Assembly: GCF_002028425.1 (NCBI RefSeq)
Contig: NZ_CP020042.1
Span: 1,736,001-1,800,000, forward strand
Source of the DNA: Streptomyces katrae
Lineage (GTDB): Bacteria > Actinomycetota > Actinomycetes > Streptomycetales > Streptomycetaceae
DNA: 64,000 nucleotides
Reading direction: 5' to 3'
Shown here piece by piece: positions 57,529-64,000 of the stretch. Both the position numbers and the translations under genes were made by a program. Position 1 is the stretch's first letter. Every line of letters begins with the position of its first letter. The notes beneath the pieces are model-generated. The model made no database searches. It saw nothing but the letters and a program-made list of their open reading frames with translations, and was not told the origin of the DNA.

Positions 57529-58304
57529 CCGCCGGACTGTCCGGCGGCGGTGGGGTGGTACGACTCGCCGATGTTGGTCCAGTTGACGCTGTGCAGCCAC
57601 GCGTCACCGGAGCAGATCTCGTGGCCGGTGAAGGCGCCGACGACCGAGGCGAAGGCGAACCCGTGGTCGGCGGCGCGTTTGGCGATGGCCGCGTTGAGGT
57701 AGTCGGAGGCGCCGTTGATGGCGGAGCGCTCGCCTTCGGTGAGACCGGCGACGCAGCTTCCGTTGAGCTTGTAGAAGCGGGGATAGCCGAGCACGACCAC
57801 CCTGGCGGAGGGCGCGCGGCCGCGGATGGCGTCGTAGACCTGGTCGAGCTGGCCGGGGAGGGTGGAGTCGACGTACGCCTTGGCCTGGTTGACGCGGTTG
57901 ACACAAGTGGATTCGGACTGCAGGACGCAGGTCGTCATCACGTCGGAGAAGCCGGCGTCGTTGCCGCCGATGGTGATGCTGACCAGGTCGGTGCCGGAGT
58001 TGAGCGGGCCGAGCTGACCGGAGATCACATCACCCGTACGGGCGCCGGAGCAGGCGGTGAAGGAGAAGGTCTGCGGGGAATGGGCGGCGGCCCACAGGGC
58101 CGGGTAGGCGCGGGTGGTGCGCTTGCAGTTGCCGCTGGCGGAGTCGTAGTTCCCGGCGCCGACGCCGGAGGAGTACGAGTCGCCGAGGGCGACGTAGCCG
58201 AAGTCGGCCTGGGCGGAGGCCTGGCCTGCGCCGAACAGGGCGGCGCCCGCGGCGAGTAACAGGGAGGAGGTGAGGGCGGCGAAGCGCGACAGTCTCATGC
58301 TCAT
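57498..58304 (-). CDS. Secreted SGNH/GDSL hydrolase (SCO1725-like esterase)
   Basis: This is a 268-residue secreted esterase. Residues 1-33 are the signal peptide ending SAQA. ALGDSYSSGVGAG places catalytic Ser43 in block I, ITIGGNDAGF is block III, and SYHPTAAGQ supplies the catalytic His with its acid neighbour. Six cysteines match the three disulfides of Streptomyces GDSL lipases (from memory). ATG 58304 is preferred because AGGAG lies eight bases before it. It is convergent with, and overlaps, the kinase gene. Substrates are probably short- to medium-chain esters outside the cell. Confidence 0.93.
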   Translation of the reverse strand: MSMRLSRFAALTSSLLLAAGAALFGAGQASAQADFGYVALGDSYSSGVGAGNYDSASGNCKRTTRAYPALWAAAHSPQTFSFTACSGARTGDVISGQLGPLNSGTDLVSITIGGNDAGFSDVMTTCVLQSESTCVNRVNQAKAYVDSTLPGQLDQVYDAIRGRAPSARVVVLGYPRFYKLNGSCVAGLTEGERSAINGASDYLNAAIAKRAADHGFAFASVVGAFTGHEICSGDAWLHSVNWTNIGESYHPTAAGQSGGYLPVFSGAA

Positions 58305-58504
58305 GTGTGCGGCTCCTTGTGGGGGTTACTCCTCAGTCGTTGGTACAAGCAGCCGGGGTTGGCCGGAAGTGTTCATGCCAAGAATTTTCGGGGCGGGATT
58401 GGCGGCCGGATCTTCACGGCCGATGGGTTTGAAGAGGGAACCTGGGCACCCGATCCGGCGAAACACGGGTGCGGCGGGTCAGTTCGTGCCGGATCATGGG
58501 CGCC

Positions 58505-59599
58505 ATGCCAGCAGACCCGCATGACGCACTGCCGATCCGGCTCCACGTGGACGACAGTGACTCCCCGTCGGACGTCGTCGACGCGCTCTTCCTCGGCCGG
58601 TTCGCGACCGGCGAGCAGCCGTACGCGCAGAGCGTCACCATCGAGCGGGTGAAGGCGGAGGCCACGCTGCTGCCCCCGCGCGCCACCGTGCTGCGCTCGG
58701 CGCGCGACACCGACCGCAGCGCCACGCTCGCCGAGGGCGAGGGCTGGACGGTCCTCGTCTCCCGCTGGAGCCGGGGCGCGGACGTCACGGTCACCGCGGT
58801 CAGCGACGAACTCGCGCAGCGGGTGCTCGGCGAGGCCACGGACGGGGCCCAGGACGAGCCCGAACCGCAGCCGGAGAACGTCACGATGGGCTTCTGGTAC
58901 GTCTCCCCGCGCCGGGGCCCGTACCGCACGACGCGGCAGATCTCGGCCGGCACGTGGGCGGAGGTACGGCCCAACTACACGGCGCCGGTGGCCGCGGCGA
59001 TGGACCGGCTGATGAAGATCACCCCGGACGACATCGCGGGGCGGCTCCTGCTGCTGCACGGGCCGCCGGGGACGGGGAAGACCTCCGCGCTGCGGACGCT
59101 GGCGCGGTCGTGGCGGGACTGGTGCCAGGTGGACTGCGTCCTGGACCCGGAGCGGCTGTTCAACGACGTGGGCTACCTGATGGACATCGCGATCGGCGAG
59201 GACGAGGGCACCGCGAAGGGGCGCTGGCGGCTGCTGCTGCTGGAGGACTGCGACGAGCTGATCCGCGGCGAGGCGCGGCACACGGCGGGGCAGGCGCTGT
59301 CGCGGCTGCTGAACCTGACGGACGGGCTGCTGGGGCAGGGCCGCAACGTGCTGGTCGGGGTCACCACCAACGAGGACCTGGAGCGGCTCCACCCGGCGGT
59401 GGTCCGGCCGGGCCGGTGCCTGGCCCGCATCGAGGTCGGCCCGCTGACGCGCGGGGAGGCGGTGGAGTGGCTCGGCACCGACGAGGGGGTGCCCCGGGAG
59501 GGGGCGACGCTGGCGGAACTCTTCGCCCTGCGCAGGGGCACGGGCCCGGCGGCGGTCGTCCCGGCGCAGTCCCAGTCCGAGGCCGGGCTCTATCTCTGA
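58505..59599 (+). CDS. DUF5925 and AAA ATPase domain protein
   Basis: This is a 364-residue protein. Residues 1-125 are a beta-rich N-terminal domain assigned from memory to DUF5925. LLLLHGPPGTGKTSALRTLA (near residue 180) is Walker A and WRLLLLEDCDELI (near 240) is Walker B. GVTTNEDLERLHPAVVRPGRCLARIEV contains the sensor and arginine residues of a classic AAA module. This looks like a stand-alone substrate-remodelling ATPase; the partner is unknown. ATG 58505 is used; 58496 is also possible. Divergent from the esterase gene. Confidence 0.88.
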   Translation: MPADPHDALPIRLHVDDSDSPSDVVDALFLGRFATGEQPYAQSVTIERVKAEATLLPPRATVLRSARDTDRSATLAEGEGWTVLVSRWSRGADVTVTAVSDELAQRVLGEATDGAQDEPEPQPENVTMGFWYVSPRRGPYRTTRQISAGTWAEVRPNYTAPVAAAMDRLMKITPDDIAGRLLLLHGPPGTGKTSALRTLARSWRDWCQVDCVLDPERLFNDVGYLMDIAIGEDEGTAKGRWRLLLLEDCDELIRGEARHTAGQALSRLLNLTDGLLGQGRNVLVGVTTNEDLERLHPAVVRPGRCLARIEVGPLTRGEAVEWLGTDEGVPREGATLAELFALRRGTGPAAVVPAQSQSEAGLYL

Positions 59600-59914
59600 C
59601 GCGCCGCTCGCACGGTGGGGCCCCGGCGGGCCTTGCCGGCTTCGCGCCGCCCCGTCCGACCCCGTCCGCCGGACCGCCGGGCGGGACCGCTGCCCCGGCA
59701 GGGGTCCGGCCGTCGGCTGCCGACCGTTGCCGCTGCGCGGAGCCGGGGTCCCCTACCCTCCCCCGGACTCCGTCCGGGGGGACCCCCACTTCGCCCGTTC
59801 CCCGGGGCAAGCCCCGGACCCCGTAAGGGCGCTGCGCGCCCGTCGCCTCAAACGCCGGCGGGGCTGCATACGCGGGAGGCGGCTCCGGGCCGCGGGAGCG
59901 GTGGGCCGGTGGGG
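59600..59914. other. Intergenic stretch of 315 bp without a gene
   Basis: It lies between the convergent AAA ATPase and GntR genes. Most of it (59744-59866) is the dispersed repeat described separately. The rest (59600-59743) is GC-rich sequence with no start-stop frame of coding character and no clear signal. Confidence 0.7.
59744..59866. repeat. Dispersed intergenic repeat, copy 2 (inverted)
   Basis: Read on the minus strand it gives CAGCCCCGCCGGCGTTTGAGG, then GGGGTCCGGGGC, then GGGGGTCCCCCCGGACGGAG. These are the same three blocks in the same order as copy 1 (37202-37300), with extra sequence between blocks. It sits between convergent genes. Confidence 0.65.
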
Positions 59915-60304
59915 CTACTTGGCCGCGTAGCGGGCCCGGAGGGCGGCGGTGGCGGCCGACAGGGCCTCAGCCTCCGTGAGGCCCAGGCGGTGCGCGCGGT
60001 CCGCGTACGACTGCGCGGCGAGGGCGGCCTCCCGTGAGGAACCCTCGCCCGCCGCGACGAACGTCCCGTTCCGCCCCCGCGTCTCGATCACCCCGTCCCC
60101 CTCCAGCGCCCGGTACGCCTTCGCGACGGTGTTCGCGGCCAGCCCCAGTTCCTCCGCCAGCCCGCGCACCGTCGGCAGTTTGAAGCCCGCCGGGAGCCGG
60201 CCCGACCGGGCCTGGTCGGCGATCTGTGCACGCAGCTGTTCGTACGGGGCCGCCGAGCCGGCCGCGCCGTCGATCCTGAGCCTGAGGGGGTTGGTCGAGG
60301 TCAC
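59915..60304 (-). CDS. Short GntR family regulator (YtrA-like)
   Basis: This is a 129-residue regulator. LRLRIDGAAGSAAPYEQLRAQIADQARSGRLPAGFKLPTVRGLAEELGLAANTVAKAYRALEGDGVIETRGRNGTFV is the winged-helix domain. Only a short helical tail follows, as in the YtrA subfamily, which usually controls ABC transporters; none is adjacent here. GTG 60304 is used because the N-terminal LRLRIDG is typical. It is divergent from the GNAT gene across 55 bp. Confidence 0.88.
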   Translation of the reverse strand: MTSTNPLRLRIDGAAGSAAPYEQLRAQIADQARSGRLPAGFKLPTVRGLAEELGLAANTVAKAYRALEGDGVIETRGRNGTFVAAGEGSSREAALAAQSYADRAHRLGLTEAEALSAATAALRARYAAK

Positions 60305-60359
60305 GGGGCGATTGTAATTCGCAGGCGCCGGTGGCGGATCCGCCCGTAACGTCGTCCGC

Positions 60360-61316
60360 ATGACCCTCCACGCCGTGCACGTGCGCGACCTGCGCCCCGA
60401 CGACCCCGCCGACGCCGAGGCCGTCGTACGGGTGCGCCGCGCCGCCCGGCCCTTCATGATCACCACCCCCGACGGCGTGGCCTTCGCGCTCGGCTCCGCG
60501 CACCCCGACGCCCGCTTCCGCCTCCTGGTCGCCGAGACCGCGGACGGCCGTGTCGTCGGCACCGCCCAGGTGGGACTTGCCCACGACAGCCCCGAGCCGG
60601 GCCAGTCGTACGTCAACGCCTACGTCGACCCCGCCCACCGGTCCCGCGGCGCCGGCACCGCCCTGCTGCGGACGGCGGAGGAACACCTCGCCGCGCAGGG
60701 GGCCGTGGACGCGTACGCCTGGGTGCTCGACGAGCCCGCGAACCGGGCGTTCGCCGAGCGGCACGGTTACCGCCCCAGCCGCTCCGCGCACTTCCTGCGC
60801 CTGGACCTCGCGGGAGCCGCCCTGCCGCCGCTCCCCCGCGAGCTGCCCGACGGGGTGGAACTGCGCCCGGCGTCCGCCTTCGCCGCCGACCCGCGTCCGC
60901 TGTTCGAGGCCGACGCCGAGGCCACGGCCGACGAGCCGGGCGACGTCCCGGCCTCGCTCGACGACTACCAGGGCTGGCTCGACGCCGTCTGGTCCGACCC
61001 GACCCTCGACCACGGGCTGACCTCGGTGGTCCTCGTCGACGGGGAGGTGGCCGCCTTCTCGGCCGCCCGGACCGACGGCCGCACCCGCTACGGCTCGGCG
61101 ATGACCGGCACCCGGCGCGCCTTCCGCGGCCGCGGCCTGGCCAAGCTCGCCAAGACGGACTCGCTCCACCGGGCCCGCGCGGCCGGCTACACAGAGGCCT
61201 TCACCGGCAACGACGCCGGGAACGAGCCGATGCTCGCCATCAACGCGCGGTTCGGATACCGGATCTGCGCGACGGAGACCCGTTTCACGAAGAAGCTCGG
61301 AGGACCGGCGCTGTGA
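60360..61316 (+). CDS. Tandem GNAT-domain acetyltransferase
   Basis: This is a 318-residue protein with two GNAT halves. The first has VNAYVDPAHRSRGAGTALLRTAEEHLAAQG (acetyl-CoA pyrophosphate loop RSRGAG, near residue 95) and FAERHGYRP. The second has GTRRAFRGRGLAKLAKTDSLHRARAAGYTEAFTGNDAGNEPMLAINARFGYR with loop FRGRGLA. Tandem GNATs of this size are known in actinobacteria, including mycothiol synthase-like enzymes. The substrate here is unknown. The stop overlaps the next GTG (GTGA), coupling it to the DUF402 gene. Confidence 0.92.
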   Translation: MTLHAVHVRDLRPDDPADAEAVVRVRRAARPFMITTPDGVAFALGSAHPDARFRLLVAETADGRVVGTAQVGLAHDSPEPGQSYVNAYVDPAHRSRGAGTALLRTAEEHLAAQGAVDAYAWVLDEPANRAFAERHGYRPSRSAHFLRLDLAGAALPPLPRELPDGVELRPASAFAADPRPLFEADAEATADEPGDVPASLDDYQGWLDAVWSDPTLDHGLTSVVLVDGEVAAFSAARTDGRTRYGSAMTGTRRAFRGRGLAKLAKTDSLHRARAAGYTEAFTGNDAGNEPMLAINARFGYRICATETRFTKKLGGPAL

Positions 61317-61795
61317 GCACCACCTGGACCATCACCCTCACCAAGGCCGGCCGGACCAAGATCGCCTATCCGGCGGCGCAGCTGTCCGACGACGGGGACC
61401 GGATCTCGGTGCGGGCCCCCTGGGCGGCCGACGGCGTACGCGACTTCGGGTTCGTCCGCTTCGAGCCCGGCGACGTGTTCGTCGAGCACTTCTGGCGGAC
61501 GCGCTGGTACGCCGTCAAGGAGGTCTGGAGCGGGGAGGGCGCCTTGAAGGGCTGGTACTGCGACGTCACCCGCCCGGCCGTGGTCCGCGACGGGGGGATC
61601 CTCGTGGAGGACCTGGACCTGGACCTGTGGGTGTCGGCGGACGGGAAGACCGTCCTGCGGCTGGACGAGGACGAGTTCGCGCAGAGCGGGCTGGCCGCGC
61701 GCGACCCCGAGGCGGCGGCCCGGGCCGTACGGGCGCTGGACACGCTGGAGGAGCAGGCCCGGTCCCGGGACGGGCTGACCGCGCTGCTGCGGTAG
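61313..61795 (+). CDS. DUF402 domain protein
   Basis: This is a 160-residue protein. FEPGDVFVEHFWRTRWYAVKEVWSGEGALKGWYCDVTRPAVVRDGGILVEDLDLDLWVSADGKTVLRLDEDEF matches DUF402 (FomD-like), a small barrel whose members hydrolyse nucleoside diphosphates or nucleotide-linked phosphonates (known for FomD and Ntdp). The DxDxD-like metal residues (EDLDLDLWV) are present. GTG 61313 overlaps the GNAT stop. Confidence 0.88.
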   Translation: MSTTWTITLTKAGRTKIAYPAAQLSDDGDRISVRAPWAADGVRDFGFVRFEPGDVFVEHFWRTRWYAVKEVWSGEGALKGWYCDVTRPAVVRDGGILVEDLDLDLWVSADGKTVLRLDEDEFAQSGLAARDPEAAARAVRALDTLEEQARSRDGLTALLR

Positions 61796-61820
61796 CCGCG
61801 GAGGCCTTCCTGTGGGGGCG

Positions 61821-61848
61821 CTTAGGGGTTCCTTAACGGGACCCTAAG
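61821..61848. promoter_or_regulatory. Inverted repeat between the DUF402 and AA10 genes
   Basis: CTTAGGG and CCCTAAG (7-bp perfect arms, 14-bp spacer) lie 26 bp after the DUF402 stop and 163 bp before the AA10 start. It is AT-richer than its surroundings. It may be an operator; the spacer contains TTAA at its centre. A terminator role is less likely. Confidence 0.4.
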
Positions 61849-62010
61849 GATCCTCTCCGGGGGCTCGAAGGCGGCCGCACGGGGTGTCGCGCGGGCTAGC
61901 TTGGCCGGGCCAGGGAGGCCGCGGGCGGCGCCGGACCATACGGGGGGCGGCGCCGCGGCGGCCGGTTCCGCTGGTGCACCCCTGCCCCCGCGCCCGAAGG
62001 AGATCCGCCC

Positions 62011-63063
62011 ATGCGCGCACGCCGCCGCACCGCCGCCCGTATCGCCGCCGCCGGCCTGGCCCCGCTCGCGGTGGCCGCGTACGCGGCCGTTCCGGCGGCC
62101 GCCCACGGGTCGATGACGGACCCGGTCAGCCGGGTGGCGGCGTGCTACGCGGAAGGGCCGGAGGCGCCGAAGTCGGCGGCCTGCAGGGCGGCCGTCGCCG
62201 CGAGCGGCCCGCAGGCCTTCTACGACTGGAACGCGGTGAACATCGCGAACGCCGCCGGGAAGAGCCGGTCGCTGATCCCCGACGGGCAGCTGTGCTCGGC
62301 GGGCAACCCCAAGTACAAGGGGCTGGACCTGGCCCGCACCGACTGGCCGGCCACCCCCATGACGGCCGGGGCGCACACCTTCCGCTACAAGGGGACCGCC
62401 CCGCACAGGGGTTCGTTCGAGCTGTACGTGACGAAGGACGGCTACGACCCGTCGAAGCCGCTGAAGTGGTCCGACCTCGAAGCCGCGCCCTTCGCGAAGG
62501 CCACCGACCCGGCCATGCAGAACGGCGACTACGTGTTCGGCGGGGTCGTGCCGAAGAAGAGCGGCCGGCACCTCATCTTCAGCGTCTGGCAGCGGTCGGA
62601 CAGCCCCGAGGCCTTCTACACCTGCTCGGACGTGGTCTTCGGCAAGGACGGCGGGAACGGGGCGGGCAGCGGCAGCGGCACCGGGGCCACGCCGGCCACG
62701 GGCGGGGCGGGCGCGTCCGCGCAGCCCTCGCGGCCCGCTCCCGTCGAGCCGCCCAAGGCACCGACGGACCGGCAGATCTCCGACGGCGCCGGCAAGTCCA
62801 CCGTGGAGCACGGCGGCCACGGCGACGACGACCCGGAGACCAACGGCCGGGCGGCCGCCTCCCCGGCCGCGGCCGCGCCGGTCTCCGCCCCGTCCCCCTC
62901 TCCCCTCGGCGGCAAGGAGGGCAAGAACCTCGCGGAGACCGGCGGGAACGGCGCCACCCCGGCGCTCGCCCTCGCGGGTGCCGGGGTGGTGGCCGTGGGT
63001 GCGGCCGTGCTGTTCGCCGTGGCCCGCCGCCGCGCTACCGGGGCGCGCCGGAGCGTGCGGTAG
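62011..63063 (+). CDS. AA10-type lytic polysaccharide monooxygenase-like protein, wall-anchored
   Basis: This is a 350-residue exported protein. The signal peptide ends AAA|H, leaving His32 as the mature N-terminus. With His132 (TAPHRGSFELYVTKDGY), it forms the copper histidine brace of AA10 enzymes. Disulfide cysteines and FYTCSDVVFG close the catalytic domain at about residue 210. A Gly/Pro/Ser-rich linker follows, then LAETGG, a membrane segment and a basic tail (RRRATGARRSVR), the layout of a class E sortase substrate. It would oxidise chitin, cellulose or a wall glycan at the cell surface. ATG 62011 follows AAGGAGAT. Confidence 0.88.
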   Translation: MRARRRTAARIAAAGLAPLAVAAYAAVPAAAHGSMTDPVSRVAACYAEGPEAPKSAACRAAVAASGPQAFYDWNAVNIANAAGKSRSLIPDGQLCSAGNPKYKGLDLARTDWPATPMTAGAHTFRYKGTAPHRGSFELYVTKDGYDPSKPLKWSDLEAAPFAKATDPAMQNGDYVFGGVVPKKSGRHLIFSVWQRSDSPEAFYTCSDVVFGKDGGNGAGSGSGTGATPATGGAGASAQPSRPAPVEPPKAPTDRQISDGAGKSTVEHGGHGDDDPETNGRAAASPAAAAPVSAPSPSPLGGKEGKNLAETGGNGATPALALAGAGVVAVGAAVLFAVARRRATGARRSVR

Positions 63064-63066
63064 GGG

Positions 63067-63927
63067 TCAGTCGAAGACCGAGGCGCACGTGGTCCGTTCC
63101 GCGTGCGCCGGGTCGAGGGCGTTGGCCGCCTCGTGCCAGGCGATCCGGTCGGTCAGGCCGATGGCCACGTGCTCCGAGAGGTCCAGGGCGCACAGGTCCT
63201 GCAGGACCACGTTGCGGACGCCCGGCCCGTCGAGGAAGGCGCTCCGGTACGGGGTGACCACCTCGTCGTACTTGGTCGCGATCACCGTGTAGGCCACCCC
63301 GGGGACGGTGTCCCCGCCCGCGTTCAGCTTCTGCTGGAAGGCGGACCCGGCGATCTGGTCGGCCAGGCCCGGGGTGGCGGTGCTGATCAGGTCGGCCGCC
63401 CCGGGGAAGTACGGGAGCAGCTGGGTGAGTCCGGACAGGGTGGTGCCGTGGTTGTCGGGGGCGAGACCGACGAGGGCGTTGACCTTGGCGGCGCCGCCCA
63501 GGAACTTCAGGTAGTAGCGCGGCATCATGCCGCCCTGGGAGTGGCCGACGAGGTCGGCCTTGGCGGCGCCGGTGGAGGCCAGCACCCTGTCGACGAAGGC
63601 GTCGAGCTGGCCGGCCGACTTGTCGATGGGGCCGAGCCCGTTGAAGAGGGGCACGCCGGGCAGCTGGCCGTAGTCGAGGGAGTAGACGCAGTAGCCGCGG
63701 TGGACCAGGTAGGGGGCGAACCCGAGCCAGTTGTCGACGGAGTTGCCGAAGGTGCCGTGGACGAGGACGACCGGGCGGGGATGTTCGGCCGAGGGCTTGC
63801 AGGACCAGTTGTTCCAGCCGCTGCTGGGTGCGGACGCCGCCTGCGCTGCGCCGGTGGGGGCGACGAGCGCGGCGGCGGCCAGGGTGAGGACGGCCAACGG
63901 GCGGAGCAGGCGTCTCCAGGGCAGCAT
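63067..63927 (-). CDS. Secreted triacylglycerol lipase (SCO1735-like)
   Basis: This is a 286-residue secreted alpha/beta hydrolase. Residues 1-31 are the signal peptide ending AQAA. VVLVHGTFGNSVDNW is the oxyanion region, and GHSQGG holds catalytic Ser130. LVGLAPDNHGTTLSG and VIATKYDEVVTPY carry the acid, and LSEHVAIGL carries the histidine. This is the family I/LipA-type Streptomyces lipase pattern. Two cysteine pairs are likely. ATG 63927 follows AAGGAGAT at seven bases. It is convergent with the AA10 gene, with only 3 bp between stops. Confidence 0.92.
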   Translation of the reverse strand: MLPWRRLLRPLAVLTLAAAALVAPTGAAQAASAPSSGWNNWSCKPSAEHPRPVVLVHGTFGNSVDNWLGFAPYLVHRGYCVYSLDYGQLPGVPLFNGLGPIDKSAGQLDAFVDRVLASTGAAKADLVGHSQGGMMPRYYLKFLGGAAKVNALVGLAPDNHGTTLSGLTQLLPYFPGAADLISTATPGLADQIAGSAFQQKLNAGGDTVPGVAYTVIATKYDEVVTPYRSAFLDGPGVRNVVLQDLCALDLSEHVAIGLTDRIAWHEAANALDPAHAERTTCASVFD

Positions 63928-64000
63928 CGTGTGATCTCCTTGCGGGTCAAGGGGAATGGTGTGGGGGTTCCGTCCCGTGATCCGGATCACATGGGGGGAG

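Noticed and set aside
61796..62010. DasR (chitin) operator before the AA10 gene
   Set aside because: No ACTGGTCTAGACCA-like site is seen. The inverted repeat at 61821 has a different sequence.
1..64000. CRISPR array, prophage, insertion sequence or biosynthetic cluster
   Set aside because: No regularly spaced repeats, integrases, transposases or modular synthases are visible. The short tandem repeats found are inside genes or promoters.

Overview
The window is chromosomal DNA from a Streptomyces or a very close relative. The evidence is the very high GC content with strong third-position bias, the frequent GTG starts, the chaplin pair chpC/chpH, two LAxTG sortase substrates, mycothiol-associated actinobacterial families, F420-type and acyl-CoA enzymes, and many TetR, GntR and MerR regulators. 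From memory, the gene order follows the Streptomyces coelicolor SCO1664-SCO1735 block (chpC/chpH, soxR, hmgA, an SGNH esterase and a secreted lipase as landmarks). I see no prophage, insertion sequence or CRISPR array.

Layout. 1-5.4 kb: a conserved actinobacterial operon on the minus strand (SCO1664 family, DUF3090, histidine phosphatase), then corA, a ferritin-like protein and a luciferase-like oxidoreductase. 5.4-9.8 kb: an aldo/keto reductase, a RecD2-like protein split by an apparent one-base frameshift, and small conserved proteins. 9.8-13.1 kb: chpC, chpH, an M20 peptidase and two identical tRNA-Leu(GAG) genes in a tandem duplication. 13.1-19.4 kb: ansP, a second amino-acid permease, a repeat protein of unknown function and a flavin dehydrogenase. 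19.4-24.2 kb: NUDIX, two DUF202 membrane proteins, an MBL hydrolase, and an APH-like kinase with an acyl-CoA dehydrogenase. 24.2-41.6 kb: lipid, acyl-CoA and aldehyde metabolism with local regulators (MerR/ene-reductase; SDR-ligase-TetR; SoxR, MaoC, TetR, acyl-CoA dehydrogenase, TetR; alcohol and aldehyde dehydrogenases; CitMHS transporter). 41.6-49.1 kb: a molybdopterin oxidoreductase, a TetR regulator and a translationally coupled three-gene envelope operon (beta-helix protein, cupredoxin-like lipoprotein, polytopic membrane protein). 49.2-64 kb: hmgA with a strong promoter-operator, a GntR/UTRA regulator, an orphan type ISP specificity-like protein, secreted proteins, a CoA transferase, a Ser/Thr kinase, an SGNH esterase, an AAA ATPase, GNAT and DUF402 proteins, a wall-anchored AA10 protein and a secreted lipase.

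The most informative pattern is regulatory. At least three families of repeated palindromes tie separate acyl-CoA or aldehyde operons together: AACTA-N7-TAGTT at 36462 and 40018; CCrGTCGGTATG-type sites at 21821, 29081 and 44007; AGCAAGCGCTTA at 34042 and 35241. Each can be matched, by inference, to a nearby TetR protein. The MerR/ene-reductase pair has a textbook 20-bp-spacer promoter that appears to give a leaderless transcript.

All function assignments come from reading motifs and from memory of families. No database search was run.
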